DNA from: a virus | Length of the DNA: 20,529 bases | Strand: one strand, 5' to 3' | IMG/VR virus record: IMGVR_UViG_3300023176_002289 | Span: 1-20,529 of that record | Shown: one piece after another, positions 7,857-14,060 of the stretch | Numbering within the stretch: position 1 is the stretch's first letter | Layout: each line of letters starts with the position of its first letter | Position numbers and translations under genes: made by a program | Notes under the pieces: generated by a model | Seen by the model: only the letters and a program-made list of their open reading frames with translations | Databases searched by the model: none | Told to the model about the DNA's origin: nothing

Positions 7857-8690
7857 TTATGTGTCAGATTCTGTCTTATCCTTTTTACCAAAACCCATCA
7901 GCGGATAAAAGACTAATGAGTTTCTATATCCCCCTTCATGGGTAGGAATAATGGGTGTTACTCCATGAACATTCCGCCATGCAGGATAAACTAGCATTGA
8001 GTTATTACAACTATCAACAGTTGCCCCATAATCAGGGACTGTTGTGCAACCACCCTTGCTGTTTTTTCTCTTTGTTATTATTACATTAACACACTCTTTA
8101 ATGTTTTGTCTGTCAATGTGAAATGGTGCAGCGATATTAAAGTTGCTAATAGAACTCGTAAATAACTCACCAAATCTCCACTCTTTAGGAACATTCTTTT
8201 CTACTGCTTTCTTTTGTGCAGTATAAATACTTGGTGCTAATTTCTTAATTAATTGTTCGCTTTCTTTACAAGCAAGTAGCATTGCTTTAATAAATGTTTG
8301 TGCTGACTCTACTGCATGAACACTACTTCTACTAGGATAAGGTCGTTTCATGTGAGGTCTAGGTGGAATACTGCCTAAGATAGTTGAGTATTGTGCAACT
8401 GATAGTGCTATGGCTTGTTTACGAGTAATGCCTAGTTTCTTTTGTGTATCCCATACATCACTTCTTTCCATTAAAGATTTAGGCACTCTGTCTGATAATA
8501 ATTCATTGTTAGCCACAGTTATAAGTTTTTGTAGTTTCTCGCTGTGTTGCCCAATATTGCGAATGTAAAACCCTACTACTTCGCCATCTTCTACAAATAA
8601 ACAATCTTCTGTGACATTTGGTTCAATATATGGACATTTATCACCGATTCTCGTTTCGTGTTCAACTTTCTTAAGAATATGTGTTTTCAT
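7857..8690 (-). CDS. TET/JBP-type Fe(II)/2-oxoglutarate DNA-base dioxygenase
   Basis: The 277-residue protein has a helical N-terminal region with GSIPPRPHMKRPY and AQTFIKAMLLACKESE, seen in phage TET-like enzymes, and a C-terminal double-stranded beta-helix. The metal triad reads H191-x-D193 (FHIDRQN) and H242 (NVHGVTP), and R256 (GGYRNSLVFY) is the expected 2-oxoglutarate-binding Arg. A GG at 213-214 followed by TVPDYGATV matches the TET/JBP strand-turn motif. The family oxidises the methyl group of 5-methylcytosine or thymine in DNA, so the predicted product is 5-hydroxymethylcytosine or 5-hydroxymethyluracil. Its ATG overlaps the glycosyltransferase stop (ATGA). The family call is confident; the substrate base cannot be read from sequence. 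Confidence 0.85.
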   Translation of the reverse strand: MKTHILKKVEHETRIGDKCPYIEPNVTEDCLFVEDGEVVGFYIRNIGQHSEKLQKLITVANNELLSDRVPKSLMERSDVWDTQKKLGITRKQAIALSVAQYSTILGSIPPRPHMKRPYPSRSSVHAVESAQTFIKAMLLACKESEQLIKKLAPSIYTAQKKAVEKNVPKEWRFGELFTSSISNFNIAAPFHIDRQNIKECVNVIITKRKNSKGGCTTVPDYGATVDSCNNSMLVYPAWRNVHGVTPIIPTHEGGYRNSLVFYPLMGFGKKDKTESDT

Positions 8691-9418
8691 TTAACTTGCT
8701 TCCCATACTTTTTGGCAATGCCTTCTAAATCTATCTTAACCTCATATCGGTCTTTAAATTTCTTTAATTTAGCAAAACCATTATATTTCATCAACAATAT
8801 TTTATTGGCTTCTTGGTCTAATCCTGCTTCATAACTTTCATGCAGACCGCCTTTATTACTACCCATAGCAGGTGCTGAGAAATACATTTGATTAAACTTA
8901 ACTATGCCATTACCCTTGATAATACAATCAACTAGCATTTTATAATCTTCTTTCATGCCGTTGTCATAATCCCATGTTATCTTCTTAGTATTAAGCAACA
9001 TAACTGAGGCAAATAATTTTTTGTTAATGCTGTATGGTTTAGTTTCTGACCATGAGTATGGTGCATAACTAACTCCGTATGCTTCAAATGGAAGTTTCTT
9101 GGCTTTTTCTAATATCTTTAACCAGATACTGGCATCTTTGTTGCTTTTGTTTCTGCCATTAACAACAACGCCGAAGTCACTAATATCATCATCACACATA
9201 ACAATCCACTCATGACCTCTTTCCCTAGCATACTTCATCATAAAGTTTCTAACATAGGGAACGCCTTGGTCGGTAGCACCAATGTTTACTTTACATGGCA
9301 CATCATATAAATCCATCTCTTGTGGCTCAATGAAGTGGATAACCTGAATGCCGACTTTTTCAAATAACTTGTGAGTCTTTGTATTAGGTCGGCTTTTTGT
9401 AGGAATATAACAAATCAC
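8687..9418 (-). CDS. GT-A glycosyltransferase of the TET-associated type
   Basis: The 243-residue protein begins MICYIPTKSRPNTKTHKLFE, where the SR at 9-10 is a typical nucleotide-sugar contact. It has GVPYVRNFMMKYARERG and a clear acidic motif WIVMCDDDIS (D76-D78), the metal and nucleotide-sugar-binding DxD of GT-A enzymes. A second acidic pair (KEDYKM, E157-D158) and GLHESYEAGLDQE follow. This layout resembles the glycosyltransferases encoded next to phage TET enzymes, which add sugars to 5-hydroxymethyl bases. It begins with a GTG that overlaps the ParB-like stop (GTGA), and its own stop overlaps the dioxygenase start, so the three proteins are probably made in ratio. The sugar is unknown. 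Confidence 0.75.
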   Translation of the reverse strand: MICYIPTKSRPNTKTHKLFEKVGIQVIHFIEPQEMDLYDVPCKVNIGATDQGVPYVRNFMMKYARERGHEWIVMCDDDISDFGVVVNGRNKSNKDASIWLKILEKAKKLPFEAYGVSYAPYSWSETKPYSINKKLFASVMLLNTKKITWDYDNGMKEDYKMLVDCIIKGNGIVKFNQMYFSAPAMGSNKGGLHESYEAGLDQEANKILLMKYNGFAKLKKFKDRYEVKIDLEGIAKKYGKQVK

Positions 9419-10005
9419 ATTCTTTCTTTTTCTTGTTTTAACTTATCAATTAACCATAAACCGATATACGCTTCTCTATCTCTCCAGAATTTAATTAACT
9501 CTTTTGCTTCCTCAAAATGCTCAGGGTTAAACTCAATCTGAATAGACTTCTTGACATTATCAATCATGCTTTCAAGTTCAGCATCAACATCATCAGCATC
9601 ATCAAGTATTGAATAATCAACATCTTCTGCTATGCCGAATAAATCTAAACCCCATTTCTCTAGCAGTTCAGTATCCCATTCATTGCCTAAAACATCCCAG
9701 TCCCAATCACCGAACCCGACATTATCTTTAATGACAAATTCTTTTTGTTGTTCTTCTGTTAAGTTTTTAACTTGAATGACTGGCACTTTCTTTAAACCTA
9801 GTTGACGACACGCTTTTAATCGCATGTTGCCACCTAGAACCACCATATCTTCATTAACTATCAGAGGTCTTAAATCTAACATCTGAGGAAAATTCTCAAT
9901 ACTGTTCACTAATTTAGCAAACTTTACTTCGCTGATATTTCTTGGATTGCTATCGTTCTCTATGACATTGTTAATGTCCACATACTTCATTTGTTCTTTT
10001 TGCAT
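9415..10005 (-). CDS. Stand-alone ParB/Srx-fold protein of the DNA-modification cassette
   Basis: The 196-residue protein has a ParB N-terminal domain: YVDINNVIENDSNPRNISE (NPR at 20-22), LRPLIVNEDMVVLGGNMRLK with the GGNMR motif at 58-62 where classical ParB has GHGR, and KKVPVIQVKNLTEEQ. The segment VIKDNVGFGDWDWDVL resembles the linker that in many phage proteins joins a ParB domain to a DNA methyltransferase. Here no methyltransferase follows; an acidic stretch (DDADDVDAELE) and a basic C-terminal helix end the protein. ParB-fold proteins are recurrent partners in predicted phage base-modification operons, as nucleases or NTP-dependent factors. An alternative start is the Met at residue 6. 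The precise role is unknown. Confidence 0.8.
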   Translation of the reverse strand: MQKEQMKYVDINNVIENDSNPRNISEVKFAKLVNSIENFPQMLDLRPLIVNEDMVVLGGNMRLKACRQLGLKKVPVIQVKNLTEEQQKEFVIKDNVGFGDWDWDVLGNEWDTELLEKWGLDLFGIAEDVDYSILDDADDVDAELESMIDNVKKSIQIEFNPEHFEEAKELIKFWRDREAYIGLWLIDKLKQEKERM

Positions 10006-10007
10006 AA

Positions 10008-10307
10008 CTAAAACGGTATTTCGTCTTCAGGGTCTTTTCTAAAATCTTGCACTTCTGCATCATGACTTGGTTGTGTGCCATATCTAGGGTTTTCTGTTGA
10101 TGGTTTATAATCATCAATACACATATAGTGCCTACCAGATTTAGCGACCTTTACTTCAACATTAATCCATTCACCTTGCTGAGTGTTTAACCAGTTGATA
10201 AATGATTGTTTATTAATACCAAACTTAGTTCTTACAAAGTCTGGGAAATTAGGTGTTTCTTTAGGGAAATTTAACCCTTGTGCAAATATAACTTCTTTTT
10301 CTTCCAT
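10008..10307 (-). CDS. Small protein with SSB-like acidic C-terminal tip
   Basis: The 99-residue protein has a compact part with FPDFVRTKFGINKQSFINWL, then a beta stretch WINVEVKVAKSGRHYMCIDD, then a disordered linker ending EDEIPF. That end closely resembles the DDDIPF tip by which bacterial single-stranded DNA-binding proteins recruit replication and repair partners. The upstream gene is a predicted annealing protein, which supports a role on single-stranded DNA. The body is short for an OB fold and I see no proof of one, so this may be an SSB-like mimic rather than a true SSB. An AAGGAG ribosome site stands 6 bases from the ATG, behind a structured leader. Confidence 0.7.
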   Translation of the reverse strand: MEEKEVIFAQGLNFPKETPNFPDFVRTKFGINKQSFINWLNTQQGEWINVEVKVAKSGRHYMCIDDYKPSTENPRYGTQPSHDAEVQDFRKDPEDEIPF

Positions 10308-10372
10308 TATTCTCTCCTTGTTATTTAATTAGAGAGTGGGTTACGCCCACAACTCGGACTGTTTTTTTTAAC

Positions 10373-10439
10373 CTGACGAGGACGGGGAGAACACAAGAAG
10401 TTTGTATTGATACCGCCCCCGATTAACATTGGTAGTCAG
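10373..10439 (-). ncRNA. Structured intergenic RNA element upstream of the SSB-like gene
   Basis: Read on the minus strand, nested complementary segments pair: 10435-10439 (CTGAC) with 10373-10377, 10417-10421 (CGGGG) with 10383-10387, and an apical hairpin AATACAA/TTGTGTT (10402-10408 with 10390-10396). One position of the apical stem is a U-G wobble on the minus strand but would be a C-A mismatch on the plus strand, which supports minus-strand transcription. A further hairpin (GTGGG/CCCAC, 10336-10350) lies between it and the ribosome site. It starts 5 bases after the annealing-protein stop. It matches no riboswitch or RNA I know; a cis-regulatory leader or processing signal is possible. 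Confidence 0.4.
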
Positions 10440-10444
10440 CCCTG

Positions 10445-11005
10445 CTAATCTGTTTTAATTTCCATTGCCCACTCTGGGTAATGTTTAATTAATTCGTCAA
10501 TAATAATTGTTCTACCAGTTGCTTCAATCATTGGGTCATTTATTCTTTTGAACAATGCCCTTGCTTTTTTCTTTGAAGCGTCTAGTTTGCTTTCCTCTTT
10601 GCTATCTTCAACACATTTAGCAATAATATCTAGTGAAGCATTAATTTGTTGTTTGCTTAATTTTCTAGGCTCTTGGTTTAATATAGCGTTCTGCACTTCA
10701 TCTGCTGATGCAACTGAACCCGTCAGCCCCACGCCAAGATTTGCCAACGCTCTACCCCACGCACTTGTTTCACAGTTCTCGATATAACTTGTCTTGTTAA
10801 TAAAAGTGCTTCCCTCTTTCTCATAAGCATGACCAGTCGCCACTACTTTATCATTTAAAAATATAGTTGCCTTAAATACACAAACGCCATCTTCATTGCT
10901 GATTAATTCGCTGATAAGTGAAGCGTCAGGGTAATTAGCACGAAAGTGTTTAAGTCTTTCATCTACTGTGACATACTCTTTGCCTTTAATGTTGATTGTT
11001 TCCAT
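10445..11005 (-). CDS. Single-strand annealing protein, Rad52/Sak3-like
   Basis: The chosen start gives 186 residues. The core motifs fit the phage Sak3/Rad52-like annealing proteins: KEYVTVDERLKHFRANYPDA at the N-terminus, ISNEDGVCVFKATIFLNDKVVATGHAYE (two beta strands), and NKTSYIENCETSAWGRALANLG, the helix typical of the family, followed by a helical C-terminal half rich in Lys. Such proteins anneal complementary single strands during phage recombination. An AGGAG lies only 2 bases before the ATG at 11011 but 7 bases before the ATG at 11005, so the latter is preferred. The SSB-like protein and a Ref-like HNH nuclease nearby complete a plausible recombination set. Confidence 0.65.
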   Translation of the reverse strand: METINIKGKEYVTVDERLKHFRANYPDASLISELISNEDGVCVFKATIFLNDKVVATGHAYEKEGSTFINKTSYIENCETSAWGRALANLGVGLTGSVASADEVQNAILNQEPRKLSKQQINASLDIIAKCVEDSKEESKLDASKKKARALFKRINDPMIEATGRTIIIDELIKHYPEWAMEIKTD

Positions 11006-11129
11006 CTTCATTCTCCTTTGTTTTTAGTCTATATTCTCTCTCTTGTTTTTTAGTATCTTCTAACAGTTGAAAGAATTCCCACATTGTCCACAAAACTACA
11101 CCTGCAAACAATACTTCTATTAAGTCCAT
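10986..11129 (-). CDS. 47-residue small membrane protein
   Basis: I translated this by hand; it begins MDLIEVLFAGVVLWTMWEFF. Residues 3-23 form one hydrophobic segment, followed by a highly charged tail rich in Lys and Glu, so a single-pass inner-membrane protein is likely. An AAGG stands 6 bases before the ATG and overlaps the stop of the previous micro-ORF. The gene overlaps the annealing-protein start by 20 bases, and its 3' end contains that gene's ribosome site. Small proteins of this type in phage early regions are sometimes inhibitors or superinfection-exclusion factors, but nothing here identifies a function. Confidence 0.5.
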   Translation of the reverse strand: MDLIEVLFAGVVLWTMWEFFQLLEDTKKQEREYRLKTKENEDGNNQH

Positions 11130-11137
11130 ATTATACC

Positions 11138-11230
11138 TTACTTACGAATTAGTTTCGCTTTTAATTCGTTAATAAAGCGTTCTAATGACTCATTTAAAAG
11201 TTTCATTTTTTCTAAAAATTCACGCATCAT
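11138..11230 (-). CDS. 30-residue charged micro-protein
   Basis: Hand translation gives MMREFLEKMKLLNESLERF and a basic end KAKLIRK. It is predicted to be one amphipathic helix with alternating Glu and Lys and regularly spaced Leu, so it could be a coiled-coil micro-protein. The start lies inside the last codons of the HTH protein gene (overlap of 11 bases), and the stop is just upstream of the next small gene. Its place in an unbroken chain of coupled ORFs argues that it is translated, but its size keeps confidence low. Confidence 0.4.
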   Translation of the reverse strand: MMREFLEKMKLLNESLERFINELKAKLIRK

Positions 11231-11447
11231 TTGGTAACATCTCCAGTTTATATTTAGCATACCTAGATACATTTCCCGTATAAGGATTAACACTTTCTGT
11301 TTCAATAGAAGCAATAATCCAACCCTTTTCTCTTAACTTACAAATAATTGATGCTAGTCTTGATATGCCGTATTCTTCGTTGGCTGTTTTATGACTAATC
11401 AATCTTCCTTTTTTAAGTTGCACTTTAACCCAATCAATCTGACTCAT
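11220..11447 (-). CDS. Small winged-helix/HTH DNA-binding protein
   Basis: The 75-residue protein contains a predicted helix-turn-helix: LISHKTANEEYGISRLASII as the first helices and KLREKGWIIAS as the recognition helix and wing, then a short hairpin SRYAKYKLEM. The arrangement resembles the small HTH_39-type domains common in phage early regions, which may regulate genes or help replication proteins. An AAAGGAG stands 6 bases before the ATG. The function is inferred from the fold only. Confidence 0.65.
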   Translation of the reverse strand: MSQIDWVKVQLKKGRLISHKTANEEYGISRLASIICKLREKGWIIASIETESVNPYTGNVSRYAKYKLEMLPNDA

Positions 11448-11458
11448 TTTTCTCTCCT

Positions 11459-11656
11459 TTAAAAAATCGTATCGTATTTTGCTTGATACATGCTATCTTT
11501 ATCTGCTTCCAGTTGCTCTAGTTCTTCCTCTGTGCATAGTCTATCTGCTTTAATGTTATAAGCACTCTCTATATAACCATCACAAAAATCTGGATAGTCG
11601 TTCATATCTATACCGCTTATCTCTACATCTACTACATCTTCCCAACTGATACTCAT
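11459..11656 (-). CDS. Small acidic conserved phage protein
   Basis: The 65-residue protein is strongly acidic. It has VVDVEISGIDMNDYPDFCDG followed by YIESAYNIKADRL and a C-terminal helix rich in Glu. The DYPDFCDxYI pattern recurs in short hypothetical proteins of many phages and bacteria, without a known function. A GGGGAG is 8 bases before the ATG, and this ribosome site lies inside the tiny upstream ORF. An acidic surface could mimic DNA, but nothing shows this. Confidence 0.65.
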   Translation of the reverse strand: MSISWEDVVDVEISGIDMNDYPDFCDGYIESAYNIKADRLCTEEELEQLEADKDSMYQAKYDTIF

Positions 11657-11709
11657 TTCAATATCTCCCCTAATATTACGATAATCGTATTAATTACTCC
11701 TAAATCCAT
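11653..11709 (-). CDS. 18-codon ORF, possible leader peptide
   Basis: The ORF reads MDLGVINTIIVILGEILK, a short hydrophobic peptide. Its TGA overlaps the ATG of the acidic-protein gene (ATGA), and it contains that gene's ribosome site, so it could act as a coupling leader. It has no clear ribosome site of its own and is short enough to arise by chance. Confidence 0.2.
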   Translation of the reverse strand: MDLGVINTIIVILGEILK

Positions 11710-11813
11710 ACTATTGCCCCCGTCATAAATAACATTAAAACAACGAAACCGCTCATAACAATCAATGGGTAAATAAATTCCTCAATGATATATTCTCTAT
11801 CTTTTTTGCTCAC
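11700..11813 (-). CDS. 37-residue membrane micro-protein with GTG start
   Basis: Hand translation gives MSKKDREYIIEEFIYPLIV, then MSGFVVLMLFMTGAIVWI. Residues 13-37 are a single hydrophobic segment ending the protein, after a charged N-terminus. The GTG start is chosen because an AGGAG lies 7 bases upstream, inside the end of the previous gene. This resembles phage micro-proteins that insert in the inner membrane. No family is recognised. Confidence 0.45.
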   Translation of the reverse strand: MSKKDREYIIEEFIYPLIVMSGFVVLMLFMTGAIVWI

Positions 11814-11967
11814 TTTTATTCTCCTTATATTTAGTCTTTAAAAAATTTCTATTTTGTTTGTAGTATTTAACATAACTACCATACTTACACTTTAACTTCC
11901 ACCAACGGCACTCGTCCTTGTGTTTCATAAACATATCTTGAACGAATGCCTTAAAGTGTTTATCCAT
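11797..11967 (-). CDS. Small basic protein, unknown
   Basis: The 56-residue product is rich in Lys, Tyr and Trp: MDKHFKAFVQDMFMKHKDEC, then RWWKLKCKYGSYVKYYKQNR. The frame is open upstream to 12060, but that would lie within the preceding gene; the ATG at 11967 overlaps its TAA within ATGGATAA and is the better start. The basic, aromatic composition would suit nucleic-acid binding, but no motif supports it. The function is unknown. Confidence 0.55.
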   Translation of the reverse strand: MDKHFKAFVQDMFMKHKDECRWWKLKCKYGSYVKYYKQNRNFLKTKYKENKSEQKR

Positions 11968-12148
11968 TGTCCAACCAATCATTAATTTCTTGTTGAACTT
12001 CTGGCTTTGCATACTGCACTTCTGCGTATGTTTTGTTGCCGTTAAGTATAGCGTTAGCATCTTCTACACTAATGTAGCCTTTACCAATATCTTCCGCTAA
12101 TGAACTTGCAAAGTCTCCTCTATGTGTTGTGGTGCTTATAAATTCCAT
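11960..12148 (-). CDS. Small acidic protein, unknown
   Basis: The 62-residue protein has an N-terminal MEFISTTTHRGDFASSLAED followed by IGKGYISVEDANAILNGN and ends with a helix (PEVQQEINDWLDNG). The pattern is helical and soluble. An AGAAGGAG stands 7 bases before the ATG, which overlaps the upstream stop as TAATG. It is part of a coupled run of small early genes. I do not recognise a family. Confidence 0.6.
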   Translation of the reverse strand: MEFISTTTHRGDFASSLAEDIGKGYISVEDANAILNGNKTYAEVQYAKPEVQQEINDWLDNG

Positions 12149-12483
12149 TATTTCTCTCCTTCTGGGTAAAAGTCTAAATCGTTTAAAACTTGCTCTGAAA
12201 ACTTATTAATAAGAGTTTTATCTACTAACTGTTTAAACTCTGACCAACCGAATGTGCCTGAATAGATATAGATAGTTTTTATGCTATCTTGACAAAATTC
12301 ATAATTACTTATAGTTTCGTAATCACCGTCATAATCTTTCGGTATGTTATGCTCAAAGGTTAAGCAAACAGTTTCGATAAAGTCTAGTAGTTTTTCTTTA
12401 TCGTTTTGGTAATTAACATCTGGTGAGTCAAACTCAGGATGTCTAACATAACTAATCTCGTTTGTTCTGCTAGGTGTGTTCAT
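12148..12483 (-). CDS. Hypothetical early protein, first gene after promoter copy A
   Basis: The 111-residue acidic protein contains YVRHPEFDSPDVNYQNDKEK, a LLDFIETVCLTF helix and an aromatic segment IYIYSGTFGWSEFKQLVDKT. There is no signal peptide or catalytic motif. It starts about 50 bases downstream of a TATAAT element shared with three other places in the window, so it heads the transcript of the small-gene block at 10986-12483. An AGAGAG weakly serves as ribosome site. The function is unknown. Confidence 0.65.
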   Translation of the reverse strand: MNTPSRTNEISYVRHPEFDSPDVNYQNDKEKLLDFIETVCLTFEHNIPKDYDGDYETISNYEFCQDSIKTIYIYSGTFGWSEFKQLVDKTLINKFSEQVLNDLDFYPEGEK

Positions 12484-12535
12484 AATATTCTCTCTGTTAT
12501 TTGGTTAAAAATATAAGTTTTATCAACTTACTAAC

Positions 12536-12557
12536 ATATTATAACGCCTTTTTAACG
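12536..12557 (-). promoter_or_regulatory. Repeated promoter element, copy A
   Basis: On the minus strand this reads GTTAAAAAGGCGTTATAATA within a 22-bp block identical in copies B and C. The TATAAT (12538-12543) is a perfect -10 box facing the gene that starts at 12483, leaving a leader near 48 bases. A weak -35 (TTAACC) sits 17 bases upstream. Confidence 0.65.
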
Positions 12558-12836
12558 CTAGGTTAAACTTTTTTTTAAAAAATTTTCTACTTTTTCTAAA
12601 TGATATTCTTGTGTGCCGTATGTATCTTCCCATACTCTCATGCCTAACTGGTGTATTCCCTGATGACCTCTATGATGTTCAACACATAAACCAATCGTAT
12701 AAATATCGTCTGCTTTCATGCCCATGCCTTTGTATTTATGACCGATTAAATGATGTATCTCTGCAGGTCTTTTACACACACAGCAACCCATCTGCGATAT
12801 TAAATCAAATCTTTTACGCCTTTCGGCTTGTGTCAT
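12558..12836 (-). CDS. Ref-like HNH endonuclease (RecA-dependent nuclease family)
   Basis: The product is 92 residues. It has a zinc-bound HNH core: GCCVCKR, EIHHLIGHKY, TIGLCVEHHRG and HQGIHQLG, followed by WEDTYGTQEY. The spacing of the Cys pair, HH, Cys and HH is that of the P1 Ref family, in which RecA-coated single-stranded DNA directs cutting of the matching duplex. The start at 12836 is chosen because it overlaps the previous stop (ATGA) and gives the usual short N-terminus; a longer form could begin at 12857. Together with the annealing protein it suggests recombination-linked processing. RecA dependence is inferred from the family. Confidence 0.75.
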   Translation of the reverse strand: MTQAERRKRFDLISQMGCCVCKRPAEIHHLIGHKYKGMGMKADDIYTIGLCVEHHRGHQGIHQLGMRVWEDTYGTQEYHLEKVENFLKKSLT

Positions 12837-13012
12837 TGTAGAGTTTCGTTTTGACATTCTTCTTCTATTTCAAATAATTCAGGATTATCTATGATTGCTT
12901 CTATATGGTCATCAAAGTTTGATGGGGTAGCGTGGCTTGTTTCTGCTACATGATTTGTTATATCTGATAGCATCTGTAACGCTATTTCGTATTTTTGTTC
13001 TATTGTTGCCAT
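12833..13012 (-). CDS. 59-residue acidic small protein
   Basis: Hand translation gives MATIEQKYEIALQMLSDITN at the start and an acidic end (FEIEEECQNETLQ). The protein is helical with net negative charge. The start overlaps the DUF1367 stop as TAATG and the stop overlaps the HNH start as ATGA, so it fills the gap between two real genes exactly. That placement is the main evidence that it is translated. No family is recognised. Confidence 0.55.
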   Translation of the reverse strand: MATIEQKYEIALQMLSDITNHVAETSHATPSNFDDHIEAIIDNPELFEIEEECQNETLQ

Positions 13013-13479
13013 TAGTAAAATTCCTCTAATTGCTCAACTACTTTATCTAAATCTTCTCTGCTGTAGTTTGTTAATATCTTTTTTAGTATGACATTTATTG
13101 TAGCATCATAAAGTTCAGCAAAGGTTTCTTCGTTCATTTTGTTAAACGCTATTGATTTGGCTTCTATCCTGACAGAGCCATCAACTCTGTAAACCGCATC
13201 ATAATGTCCACTTAGTATGATTAAGTCTTTCCTAAATCTATTGAATGATTTTTCAGGAATAACATTATCCCATTTAGCATCTTGTAATGCTTCTGGTTCC
13301 CAGTTCTCATAAGCAAAGTTTAACAATGCAAAATACTTTTTGTGAAATTTGTAGTTTCTCGGCTTTTTAAACTCAGCAGTAATAACTTCGTTAATCTTTA
13401 GTTTATCTATAAAATCTGCTGATTCTTTGTCCTCTGGGACTATAGTAACACCAGTCACCTTTTTAAGATTTAATCTCAT
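13012..13479 (-). CDS. DUF1367-family phage protein
   Basis: The 155-residue protein contains KPRNYKFHKKYFALLNFAYE near residues 39-58, the hallmark of DUF1367, a family found in the recombination and replication regions of lambdoid and related phages. Further blocks are FNRFRKDLIILSGHYDAVYR and a C-terminal helix LDKVVEQLEEFY. The biochemical role of the family is not established. The ATG overlaps the stop of the loader-like gene (ATGA), placing it in the replication operon. Confidence 0.75.
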   Translation of the reverse strand: MRLNLKKVTGVTIVPEDKESADFIDKLKINEVITAEFKKPRNYKFHKKYFALLNFAYENWEPEALQDAKWDNVIPEKSFNRFRKDLIILSGHYDAVYRVDGSVRIEAKSIAFNKMNEETFAELYDATINVILKKILTNYSREDLDKVVEQLEEFY

Positions 13480-14060
13480 CTCGTTTGAAAGTATTTAATA
13501 ATCTTTTCTTGTCTTTCTTGAGTTAGTTCCCTCATTTGTTTGTAGGCTTCTTGAGGGTTATCTTCACTAGGTGTTATCCACTTTGGACAATAATGAAAAC
13601 TCATCATGTATTTAGATTCCCAACGCTTCCAACCTCTGTGCTTCATATTGTAATCATGAAATAAATTTTCAATATAAGAAGGAACATCAATAAATCTGTT
13701 TGTAATATAAAATTTAAACTTCGCTTTATCATCAGCACTTTCCCACTTACGCATCCAATCAATCTGAGTATCGACTTCTATCACCGGAAGTGCAGGTCTA
13801 GTTTGTTGAGCAATGCTTTTAATTACTTTGATAATTTCAGGAACAGTAGGTGGGTGTTGTCTGCCTTCCTCTGCTATTTGGTTTAATGCTTCCTGCCAAC
13901 ATAAAACCTCATGGTCATGTAATCTTTCTAACTGTTCAGCAAGAAACCTAATCATTTGTGGTTTATCTACGCCTTTAGCAGAAGCGTATTTATATTCCAT
14001 CTCTAATCGCTCTAGTATAGATTGAGCGACTTCAATATAATCAATGTTTGGTGTGTACAT
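13476..14060 (-). CDS. Putative replication accessory protein (lambda P-like helicase loader)
   Basis: The 194-residue protein is helical. Its central block ALNQIAEEGRQHPPTVPEII resembles the PPSVPEF motif of phage P-type loaders, and the C-terminal half has FIDVPSYIENLFHDYNMKHR and KRWESKYMM. No Walker motifs are visible, as expected for P-type proteins that load host DnaB without their own ATPase. It starts inside the initiator gene, with AAGGAG 8 bases upstream, in the classical initiator-then-loader order. The loader call rests on this order and one weak motif, so it is moderate. Confidence 0.45.
   Translation of the reverse strand: MYTPNIDYIEVAQSILERLEMEYKYASAKGVDKPQMIRFLAEQLERLHDHEVLCWQEALNQIAEEGRQHPPTVPEIIKVIKSIAQQTRPALPVIEVDTQIDWMRKWESADDKAKFKFYITNRFIDVPSYIENLFHDYNMKHRGWKRWESKYMMSFHYCPKWITPSEDNPQEAYKQMRELTQERQEKIIKYFQTR

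Noticed and set aside
10371-10400. CTGACGAG on the plus strand, resembling a hammerhead ribozyme core
   Set aside because: The required GAAA element and a pairing stem II are missing, and the pairings fit a minus-strand RNA better.
10548-10787. Plus-strand open frame opposite the annealing protein
   Set aside because: It is antisense to a coupled gene and has no recognisable family.
11131-11140. TATAAT just before the 47-residue ORF
   Set aside because: There is no -35 or conserved box at the right distance, and it overlaps the ribosome-site-to-ATG spacing.
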